NCBI RefSeq assembly: GCF_003590945.1
Contig: NZ_QYUK01000008.1
Coordinates: 310,001-374,000 of the forward strand
Length of the DNA stretch: 64,000 nucleotides
Reading direction: 5' to 3'
Source of the DNA: Oleomonas cavernae
Lineage (GTDB): Bacteria > Pseudomonadota > Alphaproteobacteria > Zavarziniales > Zavarziniaceae
Made by a program: the position numbers and the translations under genes. Of the stretch, positions 1 to 8,900 are shown in pieces; position 1 is the stretch's first letter, and each line of letters opens with the position of its first letter. The notes beneath the pieces are model-generated. The model made no database searches. It was not told the DNA's origin and saw only the letters and a list, made by a program, of their open reading frames with translations.

Positions 1-690
1 CGAAGGCCGCATTCTCGGCCCGGCCCATCTTCTCGGCGACCTTCTGGGCCAGATAGGCTTCGACATCGAAGCCGGCATCGTCGAGCAGCTTCTGCGACAC
101 CCGCGGCTCGGCATAGAGTTCGTGGACAGGAATGCGCCACATCCCGATCTGCGGCGTCGCCGTCTCGGGCCGGGCCTCCAACTCCGCCGCCCAGCCGGTC
201 GCCGGCTCACCCAGGTCCAGCATGCCCTCGACCGCATCGGCGGTGATGGTCAGGGTCGAGGCGATGCGGCGGATCGGGCTGGTCTCATAGAGCCGTGTGA
301 CGATGCGCTCGGCCACCTCGGCCGCGACCAGATAGCCGCCGTCGGGATCGCTGGCGACACTCATGGCCTTGCGCTCCAGGCCCGGCAATTCGTGATCGAT
401 GCCCTTGCGCAGGAAGGTGGCGAAGGCCGTGGCATGAGCGGCCTGCGCGGCATTGCGGGCCTTGGTGCCCGGGCGGCGCCCGGCCGGGCCAGGGTGGTTT
501 CGATCGCCTGCACCGTCTCGTTCAGGCGCCCGACCTCGGTATTGAGGCGCTCCACCTTGTCCTGGGTCAGCGGATCGAGCCGGCCCTTGGTCTCGATCTC
601 GGCCAGGCGGCGGTCGTTTTCCAGGCGGAAGGCGGCCATGGCCTGGGCCAGTTCCTGGGTGGCGGCGTGCAGGGCGGCAAGGTCAGTCAT
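1..690 (-). CDS. HK97-type major capsid protein, 3' end off the left edge, one frameshift
   Basis: This is the major head protein of a GTA or prophage. The N-terminal part (690 down to about 480) starts MTDLAALHAATQELAQAM and is a helical, coiled-coil-like segment, as in the delta/scaffold region of HK97 capsids. From about 480 to 1 the HK97 fold continues in another frame. Recognisable stretches there are RKGIDHELPGLERKAM, SDPDGGYLVAAEVAERI and LYAEPRVSQKLLDDAGFD. Adding one base near 475-490, in a GC-rich stretch, joins the two halves. The gene lies directly after the prohead protease, which is the normal order. Because several other genes in the window are broken the same way, I read this as a base-call error, not a decayed gene. 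The C-terminus is outside the window. Confidence 0.85.
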
Positions 691-702
691 GTGATGGTCC
701 TT

Positions 703-1248
703 TCAGGGGCGAAGGGCCGCCGTGGCGCGGCGGAGGTTGGCGGCGATGGCGGCCGTGGCAGTGTCGAATCCCGGGGCGGCCTTCACCCAGGCGATGCGCG
801 CGGCCTCGTTGGCCGGCAGGGTGACGAGGCTGATTTCATGGAGGTCCAGCACCTTGAGCAGGCGCACGCCCTGCCCGTCGACCCCGGTGGTGACGGCGCT
901 GTAGCCGATCGACAGGCCGTCGAGCGCGCCCAGGCGCAGCAGCGACTGCGCCTCGCGCCCGCGCCGGGTGTCGAGCGCCAGGCGCCCCTCGACCCGCAGG
1001 CCCTGCCTGTCCTCGGCCACCAGGTCGAAGCGGCCGATCGGCTCGGCCATGTCGTGCTGCCACAGGAAGGGCGGCAGTTGCCCGCCGCTGCGCCAGCGCG
1101 CCAGGCTGGCGGCGAAGGCACCGGGCAGCACCCGGTCGCCCTGCACGTCGACGACATCGAACACGCTGGCGTAGCCGGCAAAGGAGCCGTCGGCCGCCAG
1201 GCGCTTCACCTGCCAGCTTAAAGGTGCGCTGACCTCGTAGGGTTTCAT
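703..1248 (-). CDS. Prohead protease (HK97 family, GTA gp4-like)
   Basis: This protein of about 181 residues is predicted to be the head maturation protease that trims the capsid delta domain. It begins MKPYEVSAPLSWQVKRL, then has GSFAGYASVFDVVDVQGDRV, the typical start of the caudoviral prohead protease fold, followed by LPPFLWQHDMAEPIG with the His of the active site and DGLSIGYSAV with the serine region. I chose the ATG at 1248 because GGAGG lies 7-8 bases upstream. The open frame extends to 1302, but that extension runs into an inverted repeat. The gene sits between portal and capsid. Known GTA and HK97 clusters have the same order. Confidence 0.87.
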   Translation of the reverse strand: MKPYEVSAPLSWQVKRLAADGSFAGYASVFDVVDVQGDRVLPGAFAASLARWRSGGQLPPFLWQHDMAEPIGRFDLVAEDRQGLRVEGRLALDTRRGREAQSLLRLGALDGLSIGYSAVTTGVDGQGVRLLKVLDLHEISLVTLPANEAARIAWVKAAPGFDTATAAIAANLRRATAALRP

Positions 1249-1274
1249 CCGGTTACACCTCCGTTGTTTTAATT

Positions 1275-1390
1275 CGTCATCCCGGCGAAGGCCGGGATCC
1301 ATGGTGGGGACGCTCGCGGTCCAACCGGGCCTGCAGGCTCCCCGATCTCGATCTACATCGGCATGGATCCCGGCCTTCGCCGGGATGACG
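1275..1390. repeat. Perfect 29-bp inverted repeat between portal and protease genes
   Basis: Arms at 1275-1303 and 1362-1390 are exact reverse complements, separated by 58 bases. Each arm contains a smaller palindrome of the type CCCGGCGAAGGCCGGG. The same core (CGTCATCCCGGC...) recurs at 20482-20570 and 25284-25311, so this is a dispersed REP/BIME-like element. It interrupts an otherwise tightly packed head-gene operon. Confidence 0.85.
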
Positions 1391-1398
1391 CAAGGGGG

Positions 1399-2574
1399 TC
1401 AGGGGGTTAGCGGACCGTAACCAAGGGCGGCGCGGCGTTCGTCGCGGGTGAGATCGGCGGCGGCGGCGACCTTGGCCCAGCGTTCGGCGCGGCGGGGTTC
1501 CAGGGCCGGGATTTCGTCGAGGTCGGGTTCGAGGCTGGCGAAGCCGAACTGCGGGCCGAACTGGCGGGCGAAGGCCTTGGCGAGGCCCTGGGCCAGCGGC
1601 ACCACCGTATCCTCGTAGAGGGCGAGCCTGGCTTGCGCATAATTGGCATAGGTCTGGGCATCGGGCACGCCGACCAGTTGCGGCGGGACACCGAAGGCGA
1701 GCGCGATCTCGCGCGCCGCCGCGTTGCGCCCCTCGATCCAATCCATTTCGGCCGGCGTCAGGCTCAAGGGCTTCCAGTCCAGCCCGCCGTCGAGCAGCAG
1801 GGGCCGCCCGGCATTGCGCGCCCCTTCGAACTGCGCCGCGATTTCCGCCTTCAGCCGGTCGAACTGATCGTCGCCCAGGGCCGCCGGGCCTTCCTTGGGT
1901 TGATAGACCAGGGCGCCGGAGGGGCGGGCGGCATTGTCGAGCAGGGCCTTGTTCCAGGCACCGGCGGCATTGTGCTGGTCGATCGCCTGGGCCGCCGCCT
2001 CGAGCGAGGGCAGGCCGTGCCAATCGTCCAGCGGGTGAAAGGTCTTGAGATGCAGGATAGCCGAGCGGCCGGTCACCGGGTCGACCGGGATCTGCCGCGT
2101 CTCCTGGCCGTCGCGGTGCTCGTAGCCGGCGGGCACGCCGCCAGGCCCCGGCACCACGCGCACCCGGTCGGGCCGCAGCAGGTGAAGCTCGCGCGGCCGC
2201 CCCTGGCGCCCGGGGCCGATCGCCTCGACATAGGCGTTGCCGGCAATCAACAGGTGCGAGATCAGCGCTTCGCGGAAAGCGGTCCCCTCGTCGCGCGGGT
2301 TGGGCTTGGCCAGCAACTGGTGAAAGACCGGCACCTCCAGCTCGTTACCGGCGCCGTCGCGGGCAATCCAGGGGATCGCCGCGGCACTGCGCGCCACCAG
2401 CCCTACCGCCCGGTGCACCACCACGTTGCGGACATAGCCCTCGTCCGCCAGGGTCTCGTAACGGCGGGCGGTCCAGCGGGCACCGGCCGGCGCGGTCCAG
2501 GCGACCAGCGCGTGCTTAGGGCTTGGCGCCGGCGCGCGTACCAGGCGGCGCAGGCGTCCCATCAAGGTGGCCAT
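1399..2574 (-). CDS. Phage/GTA portal protein (HK97 family, gp3-like)
   Basis: This is a 391-residue portal protein, the dodecameric ring through which DNA is packaged. Family signatures include RNVVVHRAVGLVARSAAAIPW near residue 50, LLAKPNPRDEGTAFREALISHLLIAGNAY near 85-115 (the classic HK97 portal stretch) and the C-terminal REIALAFGVPPQLVG, TYANYAQARLALYEDTVVPL. The length matches the family. It starts 3 bases after the terminase stop, so the two are translationally linked. It is followed by the inverted repeat and the protease gene. No gp3.5-like small gene is visible between portal and protease. Confidence 0.92.
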   Translation of the reverse strand: MATLMGRLRRLVRAPAPSPKHALVAWTAPAGARWTARRYETLADEGYVRNVVVHRAVGLVARSAAAIPWIARDGAGNELEVPVFHQLLAKPNPRDEGTAFREALISHLLIAGNAYVEAIGPGRQGRPRELHLLRPDRVRVVPGPGGVPAGYEHRDGQETRQIPVDPVTGRSAILHLKTFHPLDDWHGLPSLEAAAQAIDQHNAAGAWNKALLDNAARPSGALVYQPKEGPAALGDDQFDRLKAEIAAQFEGARNAGRPLLLDGGLDWKPLSLTPAEMDWIEGRNAAAREIALAFGVPPQLVGVPDAQTYANYAQARLALYEDTVVPLAQGLAKAFARQFGPQFGFASLEPDLDEIPALEPRRAERWAKVAAAADLTRDERRAALGYGPLTP

Positions 2575-2577
2575 GGC

Positions 2578-3909
2578 TTACAATCTCCTCAGGCGCGGCG
2601 CCGGCGGCACCGGGCCTAGCATCAGGTCGGTCAAGGCCCAGACCAGCGCATCGACCCGGTCGCTGGGGCCATCCGGCCCGTGGCTCGTGAAGCGGCACAT
2701 CTGGTCTTCCAGCGTCTCCAGGCCGGGCACATGCACCACCCGCCCCTGCTCGTAGAGGGCGGCGATCGGCTCGGCCCGCACCGCCTTGCCGCGCGCCGCG
2801 CGCACGGCGCGGTAGGGCACCTCGGGCGCCAGGGTCCGCACCAGGCTTTCCACCAGGTCGCCGCCCTGGTTGACCTCGGCCACCAGCCGGTCGCCCTCGA
2901 AGCGGCGCAGGGCATCGATCGCGCGCCTTGCCCAGGCGGTGGGGGCCATGCGGCACGACAGGTCGGCCAGCACCACGGCCCGGCCGTCGATGCCGCGCCC
3001 GGCGACGATGATGCCAGTCTCCGCCCCCTCGCCTTCGCCGGCCGCGCCCACAGCCGGGTCGACGCCGACGACGACGCGGGCGAGTTCGCCAGCCCGCGCC
3101 ACCCGCCCGGCCTCGATCAGGGCCCGCGTCCACAGGGCGCCGGGCACGTCGTCGACCAGCTCTGCATGCAGCTCCTGCCGCCCGAGCCGGGTGCCCTGGT
3201 AGCGGCGCACCACCTCGGCCAGGAAGGTCGGCGCCAGGTGCGCCCAATTGTCGAAGGTGGAACCGCGGGTGACGTGCACCTTGGGATCGGCCAGCAGGCC
3301 CCTGATCAGGCGGCTGGGCCGGGGCGTGGTGGTCGCCAGCCAGCGCGGGTGCGCGCCCAGGCGCAGGCCCAGCAGCATCTGCTCCCAGGCGTCCTCGTGG
3401 CGCCACTTGCACAATTCGTCGGCCCAGGCCAGGTCGTGCTGCGGCCCGCGCAGTTGCCCCGGCCGCTCGGCCGAGAAGGCGGTGGCGACGGCACCGTTGG
3501 GCCAGGTCAGCAGGCGCTTCGACGGTTCCCACAGCGGCCGCATCCAGGGTGGCGAAATCGCCAGCAGGCCGGATTCGCCCTCGATCATCACCTGGCGGGC
3601 GTCGGCCGCGGTCGCCCCCACCAGGGCGATGCGCCGCGCCCGGCCGGCCTCGACCGCAGCCCGCACCCATTCGGCGCCGGCCCGGGTCTTGCCGAAACCC
3701 CGCCCGGCCAGGACCAGCCAGCCGGTCCACTCGTCACCGGGCGGCGATTGCTGATTGGGCCGCGACCAGAACGACCAGTCGTGGAACAGGCAGCGCGCTT
3801 CAGCCGGGCTCAACCCGTGCAGGAAGGCCGCCCGATCCGCCGGCGAGGCCGAGGCGAGCCAGCCGGCCTTCGAGCCGTCGCCGGATGCCGTCGGGATCGC
3901 CGTCGTCAT
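2578..3909 (-). CDS. Terminase large subunit (GTA gp2-like packaging ATPase/nuclease)
   Basis: This is a 443-residue motor that cuts and packages DNA into heads. The Walker A motif is AGRGFGKTRAG at residues 68-78. The ATPase acidic region is WADELCKWRHED. The nuclease domain begins around VVGVDPAVG, with an acidic residue at its first metal position. The segment SPAERAAFL-like to LFHDWSFWSRPNQ before Walker A matches GTA and GTA-related terminases. The start at 3909 makes it overlap the upstream small gene by about 110 bases. A start further downstream is possible, but every visible motif is retained with either choice. It is co-directional with portal, 3 bases apart. Confidence 0.92.
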   Translation of the reverse strand: MTTAIPTASGDGSKAGWLASASPADRAAFLHGLSPAEARCLFHDWSFWSRPNQQSPPGDEWTGWLVLAGRGFGKTRAGAEWVRAAVEAGRARRIALVGATAADARQVMIEGESGLLAISPPWMRPLWEPSKRLLTWPNGAVATAFSAERPGQLRGPQHDLAWADELCKWRHEDAWEQMLLGLRLGAHPRWLATTTPRPSRLIRGLLADPKVHVTRGSTFDNWAHLAPTFLAEVVRRYQGTRLGRQELHAELVDDVPGALWTRALIEAGRVARAGELARVVVGVDPAVGAAGEGEGAETGIIVAGRGIDGRAVVLADLSCRMAPTAWARRAIDALRRFEGDRLVAEVNQGGDLVESLVRTLAPEVPYRAVRAARGKAVRAEPIAALYEQGRVVHVPGLETLEDQMCRFTSHGPDGPSDRVDALVWALTDLMLGPVPPAPRLRRL

Positions 3910-4198
3910 CGCCTGGCCTATCCTGCTTGTGGTCCAACCCGAAGGCTTGGCGCTCCAGGCGAATCAGCCGCTCGGCCGTGGTGCCCAGCGCGCTGACCAG
4001 GCCGGCGACGGTTTCCGCCTTGGCCCCCAGGGGGCCGCCCTCATCCGCCGGCAGGGTCAAATGGTCGCGCAGCGATTGCTGGACCGCGCCCAGCGTCTCG
4101 CGCAGTTCGGCCAGCAGGTGGCGATGCTCCCGCGCCACGTCGGCGCCACCGCCCGGCGATTCGGCCGGCCGGCGCGGTTCGCGATCGCTCATCGCCAT
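3800..4198 (-). CDS. Small helical protein, GTA gp1-like (possible small terminase)
   Basis: This 132-residue, mostly helical protein is the first gene after the head-cluster promoter. The central part HRHLLAELRETLGAVQQSL...ETVAGLVSALGTTAERLIRLERQAFGLD is predicted to form long helices. It resembles the proteins found just before the terminase in alphaproteobacterial GTA clusters. Family membership rests on position and the ERLIRLERQAFGLD segment only. The C-terminal third overlaps the terminase start in another frame. Small-terminase function is inference. Confidence 0.6.
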   Translation of the reverse strand: MAMSDREPRRPAESPGGGADVAREHRHLLAELRETLGAVQQSLRDHLTLPADEGGPLGAKAETVAGLVSALGTTAERLIRLERQAFGLDHKQDRPGDDDGDPDGIRRRLEGRLARLGLAGGSGGLPARVEPG

Positions 4199-4229
4199 GC
4201 CTTTGCGGGAACGTGTCTAGAATGTACCC

Positions 4230-4258
4230 ATAATGTGCACAATGCGCACAGATGTCAA
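4230..4258 (-). promoter_or_regulatory. Sigma70-type promoter of the head-gene operon with a palindromic operator in the spacer
   Basis: On the minus strand, a perfect -35 TTGACA (4258-4253) and a -10 CATTAT (4235-4230) are separated by 17 bases. The spacer is almost filled by TGTGCACAATGCGCACA (4234-4250), two 7-bp arms with one mismatch around AAT. The first gene starts about 32 bases after the -10. The palindrome lies where a repressor would block polymerase. The promoter overlaps the 3' end of the neighbouring hydrolase gene. Confidence 0.65.
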
Positions 4259-5157
4259 GCAGCTTTTTGCCCGCGCGCCCGCGCGGCCAAGGCGTCGATC
4301 GCCGCAATCACCAGGTCCGGGCTTTCCATCGGGATGAAATGGCTGCTGCCCGCCACCTTCTCGACCGTCGCCGCCGGCTGGAGCTTGCGGAAGGTACGGG
4401 CGCCCTCGTCGCGCAGGGTCGAGTGGTGCTCGGCATAGAGCACCGAGACCGGGCAGCGCAGGCGCGGCATGCGCCGCCAGAACATCAGGCTGATGGTCGA
4501 GAAGGTCTTGGCCTCCCAGGCGGGCGCGCAGGTCAACGCCACCGCGCCGTCGGCCGTGGGCCTTGTGCCGCCGTCGATATAGGCTTCCAGGAAGCCGGCC
4601 CCCCAGGTCTTGAAGGCGCCGCGGCCGCGATAGCCAGCCACCAGCATCTCCCGGCTGGGCCATACCGCCCGGCGCTTGGCCGCCTGCTCGGCAATGGGAA
4701 AGCGGCGGTTGAGGCCGGTCGCCCGAGCAACCGCCATGGCCGGCACCGCCGCCCGGGGCAGCACCGCCGGATCGATCATCAGCAGGCCGGCGGCGAGCGT
4801 CGGATGGACGGCGGCGAGTTCGCCGCTGACCGCCCCGCCCATGGAATGACCGACCAGGATTGCCGGCTGCCCCCATTGTTCCAGAATGGGTACAAGGTCA
4901 TGGACGTAACGCTCCCACGAGCGCAGGCGCGACGGTTCGGCCGGCACCGTGGTCAGGCCATGGCCGCGCAGGTCGACCGCCCGCACGGTATAGCGCGCGG
5001 CCAGGCGTTCCAGCAGCGGCGCATAGGTCTGCGCATTCATGCCGGTGGCGTGGGCCAGGTGGATCAGCGGCGCCTGGCCCAGGGGCGGGCCGCCGGCCAG
5101 GCAGGAGAAAACGCCCTTGCTGGCAGGGATTTCGATCCGGGAAAGCTTTGACGACAC
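4255..5157 (-). CDS. Alpha/beta-hydrolase
   Basis: This is a serine hydrolase of about 300 residues with unknown substrate. It has the oxyanion-region motif LIHLAHATGMNAQ, the nucleophile elbow GHSMGG with the catalytic Ser, and a C-terminal GSSHFIPME with the likely catalytic His. I place the start at GTG 5157, in frame with an AAGGA about 8 bases upstream. The open frame extends much further, to 5436, but that part is low-complexity and overlaps the divergent gene at 5285. It is convergent with nothing and lies directly upstream of the GTA promoter, so the two cannot be read as one operon without passing that promoter. Confidence 0.85.
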   Translation of the reverse strand: MSSKLSRIEIPASKGVFSCLAGGPPLGQAPLIHLAHATGMNAQTYAPLLERLAARYTVRAVDLRGHGLTTVPAEPSRLRSWERYVHDLVPILEQWGQPAILVGHSMGGAVSGELAAVHPTLAAGLLMIDPAVLPRAAVPAMAVARATGLNRRFPIAEQAAKRRAVWPSREMLVAGYRGRGAFKTWGAGFLEAYIDGGTRPTADGAVALTCAPAWEAKTFSTISLMFWRRMPRLRCPVSVLYAEHHSTLRDEGARTFRKLQPAATVEKVAGSSHFIPMESPDLVIAAIDALAARARGQKAA

Positions 5158-5284
5158 GACATATCCTTCAGGCTGGCCCCGCATCCTGGCGCAAGCCATG
5201 CACGCCCGTCCATCGACAGCATGTGCTGCATTGCGATATGATTCGGCCATACTGACGCCACAAAATCCTGTTTCGGTGCCTCCC

Positions 5285-5776
5285 ATGGTTCGACGCTTGA
5301 CTGATGATCCGCCCCTGATGCGCGGCGATGCCGCTGCCGCGCGCCACCCTGGCGCGCTGGGCGGGGTCGAGCCTCTCACCCCGCGCCCGCCGCGCCGCCG
5401 CCGCGGCCCCGACTGGGGCCTGCTGATCATCACCATCGCCTTCCTGGGCGGCGCCGGCGGCCTGTTCTATTTCGGCTATATGCGCCACGACACCGGCCTG
5501 CTGGGCGAGGGCGAGAGCCGCACCATCGCCGCCCGCCCCGACACGGTGATTCCCGACGGTGGCCCAGCACCCGCCGCCACCGCCGGGGGCGGCACGGCCC
5601 CCGCCCCGGCCGCCGGCGGCGGCTACGACATGTCGGTGCCGGCCCAGGGCGGCGACGTTTCGACACGGCCCGGCGCCCGCACCGCGCCGGAACCGGGCGG
5701 CGGCTCCAAGCCGCGGCCCACGTCCACGGCGCCGGGCGTGCTGATCGCACCGCCGGGCGTGAAGCCCGTGAAGTGA
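5285..5776 (+). CDS. Hypothetical single-pass membrane protein with a Pro/Gly/Ala-rich tail
   Basis: This is a 163-residue protein I do not recognise. A basic stretch PRPPRRRRGPDWG precedes one hydrophobic segment, LLIITIAFLGGAGGLFYFGY, at about residues 45-65. The remainder is low-complexity Pro, Gly, Ala and Thr, ending GVLIAPPGVKPVK. It probably sits in the inner membrane with the tail in the periplasm. It is divergent from the hydrolase and followed by a tRNA gene. Codon bias looks like the rest of the window. Confidence 0.6.
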   Translation: MVRRLTDDPPLMRGDAAAARHPGALGGVEPLTPRPPRRRRGPDWGLLIITIAFLGGAGGLFYFGYMRHDTGLLGEGESRTIAARPDTVIPDGGPAPAATAGGGTAPAPAAGGGYDMSVPAQGGDVSTRPGARTAPEPGGGSKPRPTSTAPGVLIAPPGVKPVK

Positions 5777-5852
5777 GGGCCTGGGCCTTTCCCAGATTGA
5801 CGGCTTGCGTATCGCTGCGCCCTGTGGCAGTTTCCGCGCCCTGACAGGCGGC

Positions 5853-5927
<75 letters not shown>

Positions 5928-5961
5928 GTCAGTAGCGCAAGCCACGCGCATTCACATCACA

Positions 5962-8900
5962 TCACCCGATCGTCATCAGGCTGGCATTGCCGCCGGCCGC
6001 GGCGGTGTTGGTGCTGATGGCGCGCTCCGACAATAGCCATTCCAGCGGATAGTCTTCGCTACCCGCGGCCAGGGCGTCGGCCGCCACGCCGAACACCGGC
6101 ACGATGGCGCCGGGCCGCGCCGCCATCTCCTGGTTCAAGGCCTGGAGATCGTCGCTGTCGCCCTCGAACAGCACCACGTCGAAGCTGGCCGTGGTGCGAT
6201 CCTCGACCACGACGACGGCACCCGACAAGGCCGCCGGCAGGCCGGCAAGCTCGGCGGTGACGACCGCCTTGTTGCCTGTCGCCAGTGCCGCGCCGATCTG
6301 CGCCGCCAGGCCGAATGCCGTCTGCGCCACGCACAGCACGGCGCCGCGCGGCGCCAGGGAATAGACATTGCGCTCGCCCACCGGCCCCGGCAGTTCCAGC
6401 GCCACACCGCTGCAAGTGCGCGCGAGATAGGCATCGAAGCGCGCTGCCGCCTGTGCCTTGCCGCCGGCGGCGGCGAGCCAGGCCCGCCAGGCCAGGGCGG
6501 CCGCGCCCGGCGGCACCGTTCCCAGGGCCGGGCCATTGTCCCGGCATTGCGCCAGCAGGCGGCGCAGATAGAGCGGGCCGCCAGCCTTGGGGCCGGTTCC
6601 CGACAGGCCGTGGCCGCCGAAGGGCTGCACGCCCACCACCGCCCCGATCAGGTTGCGGTTGATATAGAGATTGCCGGCCGCCAGCCGGTCCTTCAGATGC
6701 GCGATGGTCTCGTCGATGCGGGTATGCACGGCCGCGGTCAGGGCGTAACCGGTCGCGTTGATCCGGTCGACCAGGGCGTCCAGGTCGTCGCGCCGGTAGC
6801 GCAGCACGTGCAGGACCGGGCCGAACACTTCGCGTTCCAGGAGGTCCAGGCCGGCGATCTCGATCAGGGTCGGCGCCACGAAGATGCCCGCCCTGGTCGA
6901 CGCCGGCAGGGGCAATTCCTCGACCACGCAACCCTTCTCGCGCATGGCGGCGACGTGGGCCAGCAGGTTGCGCTGGGCATCCAGGCTGATCACCGGCCCC
7001 ACGTCGGTCGACAGCCGGTCGGGATTGCCGACCGACAATTCCGCCACGGCGCCTTTCAGCATGTCCAGCACCCGGTCGGCGACATCCTCCTGCAGGCACA
7101 AGACCCGCAGGGCCGAGCAGCGCTGCCCTGCGGAATCGAAGGCCGACAGCAGCACGTCGGCCACCACCTGCTCGGCCAGGGCGGACGAGTCCACGATCAG
7201 GGCATTCTGCCCGCCGGTCTCGGCGATCAGCGGAATCGGCCGGCCGTCACGATTGAGCCGGCCCGCCAGCACCTTCTGGATGATCCGCGCCACCGCGGTC
7301 GAGCCGGTGAACATGACCCCGGCGACACGCGCATCGGCGACCAGGCGGGCGCCGACCTCGCCGGCCCCGGTGAGAAGCTGGAGCGCCCCGGCCGGCACGC
7401 CGGCCTCGCGCAGGATCGCCACCGCCTGGGCTGCCACCAGCGGTGTCTCCTCCGCCGGCTTGGCCAGCACAGTGTTACCAGCAGCCAGCGCCGCCGCCAC
7501 CTGGCCAGTGAAGATTGCCACCGGGAAATTCCACGGGCTGATGCATACCACCGGGCCCAGCGGGCGATGGCTGTCGTTGGAGAATTTCGTGCGCGCCTCG
7601 ACGGCATAGTAACGCAGGAAGTCGACCGCCTCGCGCACCTCGGCGACAGCGTTGGCCAGGGATTTCCCGGCCTCGCGCACGATCAGGCCCATGAGGCCGG
7701 TCATCCGCGCTTCCATCAGGTCGGCCGCGCGCAGCAGGATGGCCGCCCGCTCGGCCGGCGGGGTCGACTGCCACACCGGGGCGGCCGCCACGGCATGGGC
7801 CACCGCCTCGTCGACCACCTCCGGGCCGGCATCGATCACGGTGCCGACGATGTCGCGCAGGTCGGCCGGGTTGGCGACCGCACGCCCCTCGCCCGCCGCC
7901 ACCCGGTCGGCCAGCATCGGGGCGGCCTGCCATTTGCCCTCGCGTCCCGAGAGCAAGGCGGCCGACAGCGAGGCCAGGCGCTGCTCGTTGGTCAGGTCGA
8001 TGCCTTCGGCATTGGGCCGGGCGTCGCCGAACAGGTCGCGCGGGGCGGCGATCCTGGGATGCGGCGCGCCCAGCGGGACAATCGCCTGGGCCAGTTCCAC
8101 CGGATCGGCGATCAGGTCGTCGATCGAGACATCGGCGTCGCCGATGCGGTTCACGAACGAGGTATTGGCGCCGTTTTCCAGCAGGCGGCGCACCAGATAG
8201 GCGAGCAAGGTCTCGTGGGTGCCGACCGGCGCATAGATGCGACACGGCCGGTTCAGCCTGTCCCGGCCCACCACCTCTTCGTACAAGGGCTCGCCCATGC
8301 CGTGCAGGCACTGGAACTCGTACTGGCCGGCGTAATAATTCTCGCCCGCCATGGCATGGACCGTCGCCAGCGTATGGGCATTGTGGGTGGCGAATTGCGG
8401 GAACACGGCCTCGGGCGCTGCCAGCAGCTTGGCCGCGCAGGCAAGGTAGGAGACATCGGTGTAGAGCTTGCGGGTATAGACCGGGAAGCCTTCCAGGCCG
8501 TCGACCTGGGCGCGCTTGATCTCGCTGTCCCAATAGGCGCCCTTGACCAGGCGGATCATCAGGCGATGGTCGCTGCGCCTGCCTAAATCGATCACATAGT
8601 CGATGACGAAGGGCGCCCGTTTCTGATAGGCCTGGATGACGAAACCGATACCGTTCCAGCCGGCCAGGGCCGGGTCGAAGCACAGGGCCTCGAGCAGGTC
8701 GAGCGACAGTTCGAGGCGGTCGGCCTCCTCGGCATCGAGGTTCAGGCCGATGTCATAGTGCCGGGCCAGGGCCGCCAGGGCTTTCAGGCGCGGCAGCAGT
8801 TCGGCCATCACCCGTTCGCGCTGGGCCCGGGAATAGCGCGGGTGCAGGGCCGACAGCTTGATCGAGATGCCGGGCCCCTCGTAGATGCCGCGCCGGTCCG

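Noticed and set aside
361-690. Programmed frameshift in the capsid gene
   Set aside because: No slippery heptamer or downstream pseudoknot is visible, and eight other unrelated genes show the same type of break.
4255-5436. N-terminal extension of the alpha/beta-hydrolase to 5436
   Set aside because: It is low-complexity, overlaps the opposite gene at 5285 and its codon pattern does not look coding. The GTG at 5157 has a ribosome site.
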